From NCBI GenBank assembly GCA_943788295.1, contig CALSPS010000002.1, forward strand, positions 1-64,000: DNA of 64,000 bases. The letters run 5' to 3'. This DNA is from MGIIa-L1 sp002502605. GTDB lineage: Archaea > Thermoplasmatota > Poseidoniia > Poseidoniales > Poseidoniaceae. The notes beneath the pieces were generated by a model. That model was not told the origin of the DNA and made no database searches. It saw only the letters and a list, made by a program, of their open reading frames with translations. This document shows positions 55,221-64,000 of this stretch, piece by piece. Position 1 is the stretch's first letter. The number at the start of each line of letters is the position of its first letter. The position numbers and the translations under genes were made by a program.

Positions 55221-58200
55221 CTACTTGAGTTCGGTGCCATTTTGGGAAAAAGTTACGTTTTGAGACCCTTGAGCGGCAAGATACTGATGGCCGTAGTGGC
55301 CCCATTGTTCCATCGTCCATCCGTCAGGGAGTCCTGCCTCTGGAATCGGTGGGCCTGCTTCTTTGCCTCCCATTTCAGGCACGGGTGCTGGAGGTGCCTC
55401 GAAAGAAGGATCGATTTGCTGTGTGGGTGGCACCACGCTCTCTTGGATGAAATGACTCATCGGTGGCGGAGTTGAGGGACGTCTTGCTTGTGCCTGTTCA
55501 ATCATTGTAGGTGTGTCAAATGCATCGTCGAGCATGCCTTCTTCAGAACCAGCCCAAGGGGATTCAGAGGGCGCTTTTCGCCTTCGTGTCAGCAGGGCCA
55601 ACAACAGCAGGATTCCGATGAGTAGACCAAATTGTGCGACCGAATTCGCTTCTTCACCGATCAGCCCGGCACTGATTTGTTCGATTGAGTTTCGCTCTGG
55701 CGGGGCGACATCGATCACCATTGTCGCTTGGCCCGGTCGTTCCGGATTTTCATCCCAAGCCATGGCCTTGACACGCACCATGCCAGAGGTGCGGAAGATG
55801 TGTTGGACGGTGGTTCCAACCAAATCAGCGTCGTTGTCCTTGATGCCGTCTCCGTTGCTGTCAACGGTGATGTCGAGGTCCCAGACAATGGTCAACGTGT
55901 CGATATCATTCGCTGAATCGATGGTTTGTTCAGCGCTCATCACACAAGTTTGGTAAGCCATACAAGCAAGGTTTTGCAACCTCACGATTGGAGGCATGTT
56001 GAGCACTTCCACGGTGAGGACCTCGCTGGTTTGCGCACCATCGTCATCTGTGACGTGGTAGATAATCGTATGAGTGCCACTGCGATTCCACACATAGGTC
56101 AATTCATCACCCTTGATGTCACAATCATCGTCTGCACCACCGAAATCATCGCTGTCGATACCAGGGTCGACATCCCAGCATTTCACAAGCGTTGCTCGAT
56201 CGCTTGGCGTGTCGGTTGAGTTGCCAGTGATGGTGATGGATTGGCCTTCTGCGATTGGAAGAATGGAGACCAGGGGTTCAATCACAGGCGGTACGTTGCG
56301 CACATTGACCCAGCGTTCATTCACTGCGCTTGAGACGCCGTCGCTATCGGTCACTTCCAAACGGACGGTGTGCAACCCAGAGGTGGACCACATCATTGGG
56401 AAGTTGGACACTCGGCCCGAGTAAGTGTACATGAGCGATGGTTCTTGACCGTCTGGCCACCATGTGTGCGTCAAGGATTCAAGATCGTCGATCGAATCGA
56501 GCGCTTGGCCACGCACATTGACGATTTCATCCTCATCCAGCTGCCATATTTGCTGTTCATCGCTTTCCAAAAAGGCGTCATCAATCAGCAAAGCAATGGT
56601 TGTACCGTGGGGTGCGATGTTGGTGAATTGAATGTCGATGGTGGCGGTGGTTGTCGATGAATCGTCATCGGTCCCAACAGCAGTAAAGGTATGAATTCCT
56701 TCTGTCGGAGCGGTCGTGGTGCATACCCTGGTGTAGTAGCCTTCTTGGCACAAAGCGTCGGGCCAAAACACATCGACCACGCCGGGCCAAATGTCCTCAG
56801 AATCCGAATCGTTAGCGTAAGCATAGAGCGTGATTGGATGTTCGACCTTCGCCTCACTTCGTGCGCTCTTGATCTCAATTTTTGGCGCCCTGTTACCGAT
56901 CGATGCCAGCAGAGTGGCCGTTGTTTCATCACGTTCTTCATCGAGAACCGTAACCTGTACAGGGTAGTCGCCATCATCCATCCAAGTCCAATTGACACTG
57001 CAGTCGTCGGAAGGAAGAGTGATGTAATCCCATGTGCGTGTACCATCATCAAACGGAATTTCAAATTCACAGGTGATGTTTCCACCGTCTTCATCAAAAC
57101 TGTTGGCAGCACTCAGGGTCACTTCTTCCAGTGTGAGTGCTGTTGCGTTTTCAACCACCGGCGTTGGAAGCCTGCCTACGAACATGGCTAACTGTGCGAT
57201 GTCGTTGCCCTCATTGACATCAGCAGCGTTGACATCGTTGGGGTCAGCGTTCCAAGTGATTGGTAGCACACCAATCGATTGATCTTCTGGCACAGTCCAA
57301 CTGAAATTCACTTTGTGTGCGGAGTAACTCGCCAATGGCGGTAGCGTGTAAGCGGTAGTTTGCCCGTCAGGTCCGGTCACATCGAGTGTGGAGGTTGCTG
57401 AAGTGGTGATGCCTCTGTTTTGCACCCCCACTTCGACCATTAATTCATCACCAGGAAGGACATTCCAGCCCGAAAGTGAGTTCAATTCAGTCAGCGTTCC
57501 ACTTCGGTTGCGGAGCACCTTGGCAAGGTCTTCGCTGGCGATTAAATCCAATCCGACAATGAATTCATCGAGGGTCACAGTGGTGACGCCAACCGTTGTT
57601 GTTGGGGATTGACTCGAAGGATTGATTCGGGCGACAATGCCATGGCTCGCCCAATCAAGTAAGGTGGCGGATGAATCCTTTGCATCGCCCACTTGGAGCG
57701 TAAAGTAGGCCGTACCGTTGCTTGCTGTTGAGGCGTATTGGAGTGAACCGGTGGTTTCGTGACGCAATTCAATTCCGATGTTGTCTATGTTGGAGAAACA
57801 TGAGGTGGAGGCATTTACCCACACACCCATTGGCGAGTTTAGAGCGGTAATTGGATTTTCGAGGTCCACATTGAGGCACACGTCTCGTGTTCCAGGATTG
57901 CTGTATTCATCAACTCCACTCGCCCCAATCGGAATGTAGCGTTTGAGCCTGAAGTCAATGGTAAGGCCAATGTCATCCTCTGTGTGGAGCCACGCATAAT
58001 TCGAAACTTCGGGGCAATACCACCTGTAGCCATTTGAGACACCATCGCTGTTGACTGATTGAAGCTCATACGAAGCATTGCATCCACCATAGCCAATCGT
58101 TTGGCCGTAGGCGTTGCTTGGTTTTCCGACGCTTGCCACTTCCCAAGTGGTGCTGTTGGTGTCGCTTACTGGGGGTGGGAACGGTGTGATGTAATCGCTT

Positions 58201-58823
58201 GATCCCGACCACTGTGCAAATGAGGTGGTTGTGGTTGTCCACTGTTCATCAAGACGCAATGGGAAGTCGTAAGTTTCCGAGACTGGACTGTAACTTGTTG
58301 TGATCGTAATGTCGCCAAGGATTTGAGTCAGGCTTGAGATTCCATACGGAACGAAGCGAATGTACATGTCAAGTTCGCTTCGAAGGCTGGCTAAATCGCT
58401 GACACGGAGGTATTCTGTTTGGCTGTATGTGATGTAGACGTTGCCATCATAGCCTTCTAGCGAAACTCCGGACTTGTCGAAATTGGCAGATGAGCGAAGG
58501 GTATAGGCCAGCACCGACATGTTGTCGACGGACTGTTCAGTGATGCCGAGCACCTCCATCGTGGTGTCGCCATTAATTTCTCCGACCGTGGCTTGAACGC
58601 CAGTGTTGGTCACGAGCAATGTTGGATCAAAGATGCCCGAGTAAATCCATTTGTCTCCAACTCGCCATGTGGGTACATCGCTCACACCAGGGTCTTGGCT
58701 GCTTGACAACATGGGCGTCGTCGGGCTTTCAAGACTGCTTTGGAGCAGCGGAGTTTGCACGCTTGCGAACAACAAGAAGACCAGCAAAAATGCCGGAATG
58801 GCTCGCGTCACGCTCGGGCGCAT
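55221..58823 (-). CDS. Giant PKD-type surface protein (paralogue B of the tandem pair)
   Basis: 1200 aa from ATG 58823; the in-frame TTG 58841 is an alternative. A signal peptide (AIPAFLLVFLLFASVQTPLL) is followed by DVPTWRVGDKWIYS, the motif shared with paralogue A, then a domain and repeats similar to those of A along the length (both contain GCxxSY followed by GYxWYCP). Acidic calcium-like segments are DPGIDSDDFGG and DITVDSNGDGIKD. A transmembrane helix near 1055 (FGLLIGILLLLALLT) precedes a cytoplasmic tail ending GLPDGWTMEQWGHYGHQYL, the same signature as A. Tandem duplication is clear. The role is probably surface binding, with the conserved tail engaging a cytoplasmic partner. Confidence 0.85.
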   Translation of the reverse strand: MRPSVTRAIPAFLLVFLLFASVQTPLLQSSLESPTTPMLSSSQDPGVSDVPTWRVGDKWIYSGIFDPTLLVTNTGVQATVGEINGDTTMEVLGITEQSVDNMSVLAYTLRSSANFDKSGVSLEGYDGNVYITYSQTEYLRVSDLASLRSELDMYIRFVPYGISSLTQILGDITITTSYSPVSETYDFPLRLDEQWTTTTTSFAQWSGSSDYITPFPPPVSDTNSTTWEVASVGKPSNAYGQTIGYGGCNASYELQSVNSDGVSNGYRWYCPEVSNYAWLHTEDDIGLTIDFRLKRYIPIGASGVDEYSNPGTRDVCLNVDLENPITALNSPMGVWVNASTSCFSNIDNIGIELRHETTGSLQYASTASNGTAYFTLQVGDAKDSSATLLDWASHGIVARINPSSQSPTTTVGVTTVTLDEFIVGLDLIASEDLAKVLRNRSGTLTELNSLSGWNVLPGDELMVEVGVQNRGITTSATSTLDVTGPDGQTTAYTLPPLASYSAHKVNFSWTVPEDQSIGVLPITWNADPNDVNAADVNEGNDIAQLAMFVGRLPTPVVENATALTLEEVTLSAANSFDEDGGNITCEFEIPFDDGTRTWDYITLPSDDCSVNWTWMDDGDYPVQVTVLDEERDETTATLLASIGNRAPKIEIKSARSEAKVEHPITLYAYANDSDSEDIWPGVVDVFWPDALCQEGYYTRVCTTTAPTEGIHTFTAVGTDDDSSTTTATIDIQFTNIAPHGTTIALLIDDAFLESDEQQIWQLDEDEIVNVRGQALDSIDDLESLTHTWWPDGQEPSLMYTYSGRVSNFPMMWSTSGLHTVRLEVTDSDGVSSAVNERWVNVRNVPPVIEPLVSILPIAEGQSITITGNSTDTPSDRATLVKCWDVDPGIDSDDFGGADDDCDIKGDELTYVWNRSGTHTIIYHVTDDDGAQTSEVLTVEVLNMPPIVRLQNLACMAYQTCVMSAEQTIDSANDIDTLTIVWDLDITVDSNGDGIKDNDADLVGTTVQHIFRTSGMVRVKAMAWDENPERPGQATMVIDVAPPERNSIEQISAGLIGEEANSVAQFGLLIGILLLLALLTRRRKAPSESPWAGSEEGMLDDAFDTPTMIEQAQARRPSTPPPMSHFIQESVVPPTQQIDPSFEAPPAPVPEMGGKEAGPPIPEAGLPDGWTMEQWGHYGHQYLAAQGSQNVTFSQNGTELK

Positions 58824-58886
58824 GCTACGCCACACGCTCAATAGAACATCAACACTTCTCCTGTTGGAGAATGACTCTGTTTAGAA

Positions 58887-59507
58887 TCAATATTCCAGCA
58901 AGTCTGCCAGTTCGTCCTTGATGATTTCAACAGCCTCGAGGATTTCGTCCTTGTGTCGAGCACCGGTGATCACCATCTTGCCGCTGCCGAAAATCAAGCA
59001 GACGACCTTAGGATAGTCAAGGCGGTAGATGAGGCCAGGGAATTGCTCTGGCTCATATTCAACCTTGTCGAATGGTAGGTGGAAGGTCAAGTTGTTCAAG
59101 TTCAGTTTGCGAGGCACACCGGCTTGTGGTTCTCCGGTGAACTTGTCGTTTCCAGGGTAGTCTTCAGGGTAGTGAAGGGCGTAGGTTGCGACCATGTTTT
59201 GGACTTCAATTTCGACTTGGTCGAGGTTCCAAGTTTCGATGCCAGCAGCCCGTAGGTCGTTGATCATGCGTTCGATACCTGTGTGAATGTTGTCTTCGTT
59301 CTTTCCACCGGTGCACACTGCACGGCCTGAACGGAACATGAGAATAGCGAGCTTTGGCTCGGTCACTCGGTACACGACACCAGGAAATTGTTCTGGCTCG
59401 TATTCGCAATTCAATTGAATTGCAATATCTGGTAGGTCTAGTTCCTCAGCAACTCGAGTGCTGGCAACCACGTTCACGACGGTTAGACGTTCTTCATCAG
59501 TAGTCAT
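58887..59507 (-). CDS. tbp: TATA-binding protein (TBP)
   Basis: 206 aa from ATG 59507 (MTTDEERLTVVNVV), chosen because its TATA box sits about 26 bases upstream; the frame to 59525 would start inside the leader. Two direct TBP repeats are obvious: NCEYEPEQFPGVVYRV...LMFRSGRAVCTGGK and VEYEPEQFPGLIYRL...LIFGSGKMVITGAR, each with the saddle phenylalanine-containing motif. TBP nucleates archaeal transcription initiation at TATA boxes. The acidic C-terminus (KDELADLLEY) is like that of other euryarchaeal TBPs. A surface-protein gene follows on the same strand after about 60 bases. Confidence 0.96.
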   Translation of the reverse strand: MTTDEERLTVVNVVASTRVAEELDLPDIAIQLNCEYEPEQFPGVVYRVTEPKLAILMFRSGRAVCTGGKNEDNIHTGIERMINDLRAAGIETWNLDQVEIEVQNMVATYALHYPEDYPGNDKFTGEPQAGVPRKLNLNNLTFHLPFDKVEYEPEQFPGLIYRLDYPKVVCLIFGSGKMVITGARHKDEILEAVEIIKDELADLLEY

Positions 59508-59529
59508 ATTCAAAGCGAATGTCAACCAG

Positions 59530-59537
59530 TATATAAA
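59530..59537 (-). promoter_or_regulatory. TATA box of the TBP gene
   Basis: Minus-strand TTTATATA, centred about 26 bases before ATG 59507, gives a leaderless transcript start at the ATG. TBP would bind its own promoter here, allowing autoregulation in principle. Confidence 0.7.
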
Positions 59538-59579
59538 GAAAAGGCAGGGTCCATAACATCGTTTTTCACAATAAACGCA

Positions 59580-60749
59580 TTAAGATGAACTGCTTTGAGG
59601 TGACCAAAAAGGCTCGCAGTCAGGCGTTTCAAGGCGCAATCCATGGTTGCCAAATTTTGAGACGAGAGCCTTCCCGCCAGCATTCTTGATTGCTTCGCTT
59701 GTCATCTCGGGATTGCGGGTGAGGGCAACCATACAACCGCCGCCTCCAGCCCCCGTGAGTTTTGCACCAAGCGAAGAGGGGGCTGCGGCCCGAACAAGGT
59801 CGTCCAACTCATGACAGGAGACGCCCAATCCTCTGAGCATCACTTGATTCTCTGTCATGGCCCTTCCAACCGCTTCATAATCACCGTTTTTCAGAGCTTC
59901 AATGCCCCGGCGAGCAATCAATCCGATGGTTTCGATTTCCTTCATTCGCTCAGGCTCATCCTGAATTGCTTTGGCCACCTTGGCAACCTGATCGGCTGTT
60001 GGGGCATGCACGCCAGTGTTCCCAATGACGAGATAGACTTCTTCTCCTCCTTTCGGAACGCCAAGGTCGTGCAGTTCCCAAGTGCGCATTCCATCGCTCA
60101 TCTCCAATTGACGCTGGTACAGATAATCGTTATCCGACTCGATTTGATCGCTGAGTAAAATAACGCCCCCATGAGCGCAAGTTGAGGCGTCCATGGGCGA
60201 TGCTCGACCACCTTGAGCAGCTGCTTCAACTGCATGACCAATCATCGAACATTCGTCAAGATCTAACGCTTCATTGCCCAAAAGTTGACGTTCTTTTTTG
60301 GCGTAGATGCCAGCGCGGATTCCTGAGTTTTCGCCTGTGTAGGCATCGGTGTCTTCGATTTCGCTCGAATAACCTTCAGCCCAAACACGACCCTGTTCTG
60401 ATTCGATGACCCAACGGCCTCGAGCTGCTCGCAATGCTGCTGAAGCGGCCACACTCAACGCTGCAGACGAGCCAAGCCCCGATGCACGGGGGATGTCTCC
60501 ATGGATTTCAATTGAAAGTGCAGGAGCGCCGTCTTTCCTTGGCCACAACAGCCTACGCAACATGTTGAGGTGAGGGTGCTTTCTTGGATTCAACTTCGTG
60601 CCTTCAAGCGTCCAGTCTTCGCCTTCAATAGGCTGGATGCTGACATGGATTCGCTGCTCAATAGCCACTGCGACAGCAGGCTGACCAAAGACAACAGCAT
60701 GCTCTCCAAACAGGATGCATTTTCCCGGAGCGCTCGCTTCGATGTTCAT
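59580..60749 (-). CDS. mvk: Mevalonate kinase
   Basis: 389 aa. The GHMP kinase motifs are complete: APGKCILFGEHAVVFGQPA near residue 7-25, ATP loop PRASGLGSSAALSVAASA near 89-106, and C-terminal KLTGAGGGGCMVALT near 336. The catalytic aspartate region is GHAVEAAAQGGRASPMDAST near 172-191. It phosphorylates mevalonate in isoprenoid synthesis, the source of archaeal lipids. It is longer than most archaeal enzymes by a charged insert around 125-160. It is divergent from the HdrD-like gene, with a 149-base intergenic region. Confidence 0.93.
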   Translation of the reverse strand: MNIEASAPGKCILFGEHAVVFGQPAVAVAIEQRIHVSIQPIEGEDWTLEGTKLNPRKHPHLNMLRRLLWPRKDGAPALSIEIHGDIPRASGLGSSAALSVAASAALRAARGRWVIESEQGRVWAEGYSSEIEDTDAYTGENSGIRAGIYAKKERQLLGNEALDLDECSMIGHAVEAAAQGGRASPMDASTCAHGGVILLSDQIESDNDYLYQRQLEMSDGMRTWELHDLGVPKGGEEVYLVIGNTGVHAPTADQVAKVAKAIQDEPERMKEIETIGLIARRGIEALKNGDYEAVGRAMTENQVMLRGLGVSCHELDDLVRAAAPSSLGAKLTGAGGGGCMVALTRNPEMTSEAIKNAGGKALVSKFGNHGLRLETPDCEPFWSPQSSSS

Positions 60750-60822
60750 TTCACAAGCCCCCTCACCAAGACCATGTGCCCGCGCTTCATATCCCTTGTT
60801 GAAACCACAGCGAGATTGATGG

Positions 60823-60830
60823 TATTTTTA
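60823..60830 (+). promoter_or_regulatory. Candidate TATA-like element for the HdrD-like gene
   Basis: TATTTTTA lies about 75 bases before ATG 60899. If it is used, transcription would start near 60852 with a leader of about 47 bases that includes GGAGGTG. The match is weak. Confidence 0.3.
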
Positions 60831-60898
60831 CGGTGCATTCAAGGATTGGTTTTCTCTGGAGGTGCTTAGGGGAACCTTTGCCCCCACGGTGATGCTAG

Positions 60899-62935
60899 AT
60901 GGAACATCCTCTCTTAATGTCATACGGCCCCCTACCCGGATGGCTGCTTTTGCTCGTTCTTGGAACGATTTCGATCGGTTTTTTCCTCTATCAAGTCATC
61001 AAAGCAACTCGCTTGGTGATGGTTGGGGCACCCGACGACCGTTTCGACAACTGGGGCGCTCGAATCAAAGAGGTCATCACTGGATGGCTCGGGCAGAAGC
61101 GGGTTCTGGAAGACAAAATTGCAGGCGGCATTCACGTGCTCATGTTTTGGGGGTTCCTTATGCTCTCAACCGACATGTTTGATTTGGCAACTGCAAACTG
61201 GTTTTCTCACAACCTCCTTCCTGATTTGGTCCGAGGCCCTTGGAACTTAATCGTCGAAACAGGGTACACAATCGCACTGATTGGATGCGTTGCAGCATTG
61301 CTGCGCCGGGTCGTTTTTACCCCTGAGAAACTCAAAGGAAAGTCTCAGTTAGAAGGCAACTTCATTCTCTTGCTCATCATGACCATCACCCTCACCTCCT
61401 TCGTGGTCGAGGCAGGCGAAACCGGCGTGTCTTCGACCTGGGAGCCAATCGGTGCATGGGTCGCGAGTGCCTTGGAACCCAGCACCCTCCTTGTTGTTGC
61501 TTCCTATTGGATGCACATGCTTGCCATTTCGACCTTCCTTTTCCTCATACCTCTCTCAAAGCACATGCACCTTGTCATGGCCTTCCCGAATGTGTTCTTC
61601 CATGACATGCGGCCCATGGCAACCATGGAGCCATTGGCTCGTGGCGAAGATGGTAAGGCAATCCTGCTCGATGATTTGGACATCGAGTCGTTTGGAACGG
61701 TCAATTACACTGATTTGACTTGGCGCAATCTCATCGACGGATGGGCGTGCACGTCGTGCGCTCGGTGCCAAGATGTCTGCCCGGCATACGCAAGCGGCAA
61801 AGCCCTCAACCCAATGCAAATCATCCACGATGTACGTCATTATGCCAATGAGAATTCCACTGCGCTCATGGCAGGAGAAACTCCAGAGCAGGACATCATC
61901 GCCCGATTTGGAGAAGACGCAATTTGGGCGTGCACCACCTGCCATGCTTGCGTAGAGGCTTGTCCAATCTACATCGATCACGTCCCCAAGCTCACCGATG
62001 CTCGACGCCACTTGATGATGGAACGAATGGAATTCGACGAAAGCGTCGAAGACACCATCATGCCTTTGATGGCCACCATTGAGAACCTTGAATCCGATTC
62101 AAATCCTTACGGACTCCCCGCACATGAACGTGGCGATTGGGCAGAAGGTCTGGATGTGAAGGTTGCAGAGCCTGCAGAATACATCTACTTCGCTGGATGC
62201 GCAGCATCGTTTGATGAGCGAAATAAGAAGGTTGCACGCGACACCATCAGCGTCATGAAAGAAGCCGGCCTTGATGTTGGTATTCTTGGTATGCAAGAGG
62301 GTTGCAGCGGTGACTCAGCACGACGGGCTGGAAACGAATACTTGTTCCAAATGCTCGCAGAAACGAACCTTGCCACGTTCGAAGAAATCGGCGTGAAGAA
62401 GATTGTTGCCTCATGCCCACACTGCTTCCACACCCTTGGAAAGGAATACAAGGATTACGGCGGAGAGGACATCGAAGTGATGCACCACTCACAACTCATC
62501 AACCACCTTCAGCAAGAAGGAAAACTCCCTGATCCAAAGCACGACCCGTCTGTCACCTTCCACGATCCGTGTTACTTGGGTCGAATTGGTGGCGAACTGG
62601 ATGCTCCCCGAAACGCCATCGGTGGCGTGGATGTCGAGATTGAGCGCCACGGAAAACAATCCTTCTGCTGTGGAGCAGGAGGTGCCCAAATGTGGATGGA
62701 AGAAGATGCAGATCAGCGCGTGAACGTCATCCGAGCAAAAGAAATTGCAGAAACTGGCGCAGAAACCGTTGCGGTTGGCTGTCCGTTCTGTTCCACAATG
62801 GTCAGCGATGGACTCACGGCAATCGATTCGGAAATGGAAGTCAAGGACATTGCAGAGATTGTTTGGGAGCAAATCAAGGCCAACGACGCTGCGATTGAGG
62901 CAAAGAAAGCAGCAACTGCAGAAGCTGAAGCCTGA
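60899..62935 (+). CDS. Membrane-bound HdrD-like iron-sulfur oxidoreductase
   Basis: 678 aa. An N-terminal membrane part has about five helices (LLLLVLGTISIGFFLYQV, VLMFWGFLMLSTDMF, MLAISTFLFLIPLS), resembling a NarI-type cytochrome b subunit with histidines. Two 4Fe-4S sites follow, CTSCARCQDVCPAY near residue 283 and CTTCHACVEACPIY near 346, then two CCG domains (YFAGCAASFDERN, ASCPHCFHTLG; FHDPCYLGRIGG, CCGAGGAQMW, VGCPFCSTM). This fusion is seen in haloarchaea and marine archaea, where it is thought to pass electrons from an electron-transfer flavoprotein or lactate/glycolate oxidase to quinone. Fatty-acid oxidation is a likely source here. MutY follows 17 bases later. Confidence 0.88.
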   Translation: MEHPLLMSYGPLPGWLLLLVLGTISIGFFLYQVIKATRLVMVGAPDDRFDNWGARIKEVITGWLGQKRVLEDKIAGGIHVLMFWGFLMLSTDMFDLATANWFSHNLLPDLVRGPWNLIVETGYTIALIGCVAALLRRVVFTPEKLKGKSQLEGNFILLLIMTITLTSFVVEAGETGVSSTWEPIGAWVASALEPSTLLVVASYWMHMLAISTFLFLIPLSKHMHLVMAFPNVFFHDMRPMATMEPLARGEDGKAILLDDLDIESFGTVNYTDLTWRNLIDGWACTSCARCQDVCPAYASGKALNPMQIIHDVRHYANENSTALMAGETPEQDIIARFGEDAIWACTTCHACVEACPIYIDHVPKLTDARRHLMMERMEFDESVEDTIMPLMATIENLESDSNPYGLPAHERGDWAEGLDVKVAEPAEYIYFAGCAASFDERNKKVARDTISVMKEAGLDVGILGMQEGCSGDSARRAGNEYLFQMLAETNLATFEEIGVKKIVASCPHCFHTLGKEYKDYGGEDIEVMHHSQLINHLQQEGKLPDPKHDPSVTFHDPCYLGRIGGELDAPRNAIGGVDVEIERHGKQSFCCGAGGAQMWMEEDADQRVNVIRAKEIAETGAETVAVGCPFCSTMVSDGLTAIDSEMEVKDIAEIVWEQIKANDAAIEAKKAATAEAEA

Positions 62936-62952
62936 CGACCGGAGGTGGCTCG

Positions 62953-63909
62953 TTGCGCCAATCCATCGACCAAGCCTCATTGATGGCGTGGTTTGCTGAG
63001 CATCAACGCAACTTGCCTTGGCGAGCCACGAAAGATCCGTGGGCCATTCTTCTCTCGGAAATTCTCTTGCAACAGACTCAAGTGAGTCGCGGCATTCTTT
63101 TTTGGCAACGCCTCTCCTCAAGGTACCCAACCGTTATCGAGATGGCCTCATCCACCGAGGAGGAAGTGCTGCATCTATGGCAAGGTGCTGGGTACTACAG
63201 TCGAGCAAGACGTCTGTTTCAATTGTCCAAGCTCGTCTGTGAGTCTTCTGAACATGGAGGCTTCGATGGTGTTCTCCCAACCGATTCAAAGACCCTCAAA
63301 ACTCTTCCAGGAATCGGCCCCTACACGGCCGCAGCGGTAGCAAGCATCGCCCATGGTGAGGCCGTCGCCTGTGTCGATGGGAACATTCGCAGAGTGATGG
63401 CGCGCCAAACTGCAAATGAGAACCCAAGTTCGAATTTGGTCCAAGAATGGGCTGATCAATCGCTTTGGAAAGCAGACGCTGGCAATTGGAATCAAGCGTT
63501 GATGGAACTGGGTGCAACCTTGTGCACGCCTAAGCGTCCTGACTGTGCCGCCTGCCCCGTGCAGCCTTCATGCTCAGGCATGGCTGAACCAACTCGGTAT
63601 CCAGCACCAAAAGTTCGCACCAAAAAGCGCCTTGATTTGATGTGCATCCTCCGAGTAGATGAGAACGGTCTTCCTGAACTCGTTCAACGAGGTTCGACAG
63701 GGATCCTCGCAGGCATGTGGGGTCCAGTGATGGGCGAATCGCTTGATGTTGATTCTCTCACCTACCTTGGGGAAGTGCATCATGTTCTTTCTCACCGAGA
63801 CATGCACATTCGTGTGTGGAAAGGCAAGGTGGAAACAGGCGTTGATCCAAAAAGCGTCCCGCTTTCGTCCTTGGATGTGAAAATACTCCGACTCGGTGAC
63901 ATAGATTGA
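62953..63909 (+). CDS. mutY: A/G-specific adenine DNA glycosylase
   Basis: 318 aa from TTG 62953, supported by the strong ribosome-binding site GGAGGTG five bases upstream. An HhH-GPD glycosylase domain has the catalytic-site segment LLQQTQVSRGILFWQR near residue 40, the helix-hairpin-helix LPGIGPYTAAAVASIAHG with VDGNIRRVMAR near 117-147, and the 4Fe-4S loop C-x6-C-x2-C-x5-C (CTPKRPDCAACPVQPSC) near 196-212. A C-terminal MutT-like domain for 8-oxoG recognition follows (GMWGPVMGE, LSHRDMHIRVW). It removes adenine opposite 8-oxoguanine. Its TGA overlaps the ATG of the truncated last gene by one base. Confidence 0.92.
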   Translation: MRQSIDQASLMAWFAEHQRNLPWRATKDPWAILLSEILLQQTQVSRGILFWQRLSSRYPTVIEMASSTEEEVLHLWQGAGYYSRARRLFQLSKLVCESSEHGGFDGVLPTDSKTLKTLPGIGPYTAAAVASIAHGEAVACVDGNIRRVMARQTANENPSSNLVQEWADQSLWKADAGNWNQALMELGATLCTPKRPDCAACPVQPSCSGMAEPTRYPAPKVRTKKRLDLMCILRVDENGLPELVQRGSTGILAGMWGPVMGESLDVDSLTYLGEVHHVLSHRDMHIRVWKGKVETGVDPKSVPLSSLDVKILRLGDID

Positions 63910-64000
63910 TGCAGGAACAGACGTTTCCTGCGACGAATCCTCTAAGCGCCAATCGTTGGTTTCTCTTGGCGTGCCTCGGCAAGGTCGTGGTCAAAGGACG
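63909..64000 (+). CDS. Truncated N-terminus of a gene downstream of mutY
   Basis: ATG 63909 shares its A with the mutY stop, suggesting translational coupling. The frame stays open to the window end and reads MQEQTFPATNPLSANRWFLL ... GKVVVKG, about 30 codons. It is too short to identify. Confidence 0.5.
   Translation, partial: MQEQTFPATNPLSANRWFLLACLGKVVVKG

Overview
The window looks like a chromosomal segment of a marine Group II euryarchaeon (Candidatus Poseidoniales) or a close relative. It carries archaeal information-processing genes (TATA-binding protein, NMD3, a Csl4-type exosome subunit, a METTL5-like methyltransferase, a KaiC-like ATPase, archaeal SepF) and mevalonate kinase. Alongside these are bacterial-type genes (IcmF, GlmS, MutY, CcmABCD) and very large secreted proteins with thrombospondin type 3 or PKD repeats. 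Short TATA boxes sit about 26-29 nt before several start codons, as expected for leaderless archaeal transcripts. The taxonomic call is inference from gene content.

Region 1 (1-13.3 kb) is an accessory, defence-type island that looks more AT-rich by eye. A plus-strand operon encodes the end of an unknown protein, a second unknown protein of about 769 aa split by three +1 frameshifts, a 1727-aa helicase with a C-terminal DUF1998-type region, a phospholipase-D-fold protein and a small unknown protein. A convergent, damaged cytosine-5 DNA methyltransferase follows, then a badly frameshifted Dam-type adenine methyltransferase and further ORF debris. The content resembles DISARM class 2 (helicase, DUF1998, PLD, 5mC methylase). 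The helicase/DUF1998 fusion is closer in layout to Druantia DruE.

Region 2 (13.3-35.1 kb) is mostly minus strand: IcmF, a TSP3-repeat surface protein, an ABC-F ATPase, an acyl-CoA synthetase, SMUG-type uracil-DNA glycosylase, a radical SAM/HhH protein, a Csl4-RRM-RRM fusion, a METTL5-like methyltransferase, a zinc-ribbon protein, an unknown protein, aspartate-semialdehyde dehydrogenase, and a GT2/GT-C pair probably involved in glycosylation.

Region 3 (35.1-50.9 kb) holds an M23-like protein, a PGI/PMI-NMD3-CcmD-CcmC-CcmAB run, a rhomboid protease, a 1646-aa membrane subtilase, GlmS (one extra G), a KaiC-like ATPase, Maf and a polytopic membrane protein. Region 4 (50.9-64 kb) holds SepF in a likely operon with two paralogous giant PKD-type surface proteins, then TBP, mevalonate kinase, an HdrD-like iron-sulfur oxidoreductase, MutY and a truncated last gene.

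Every well-resolved frameshift I could place (the 769-aa gene, dcm, dam, glmS) is a single extra base, several in G runs. The gene lengths become multiples of three when those bases are removed. This may be systematic insertion error in the assembly rather than true gene decay, and it decides whether the defence island is intact.
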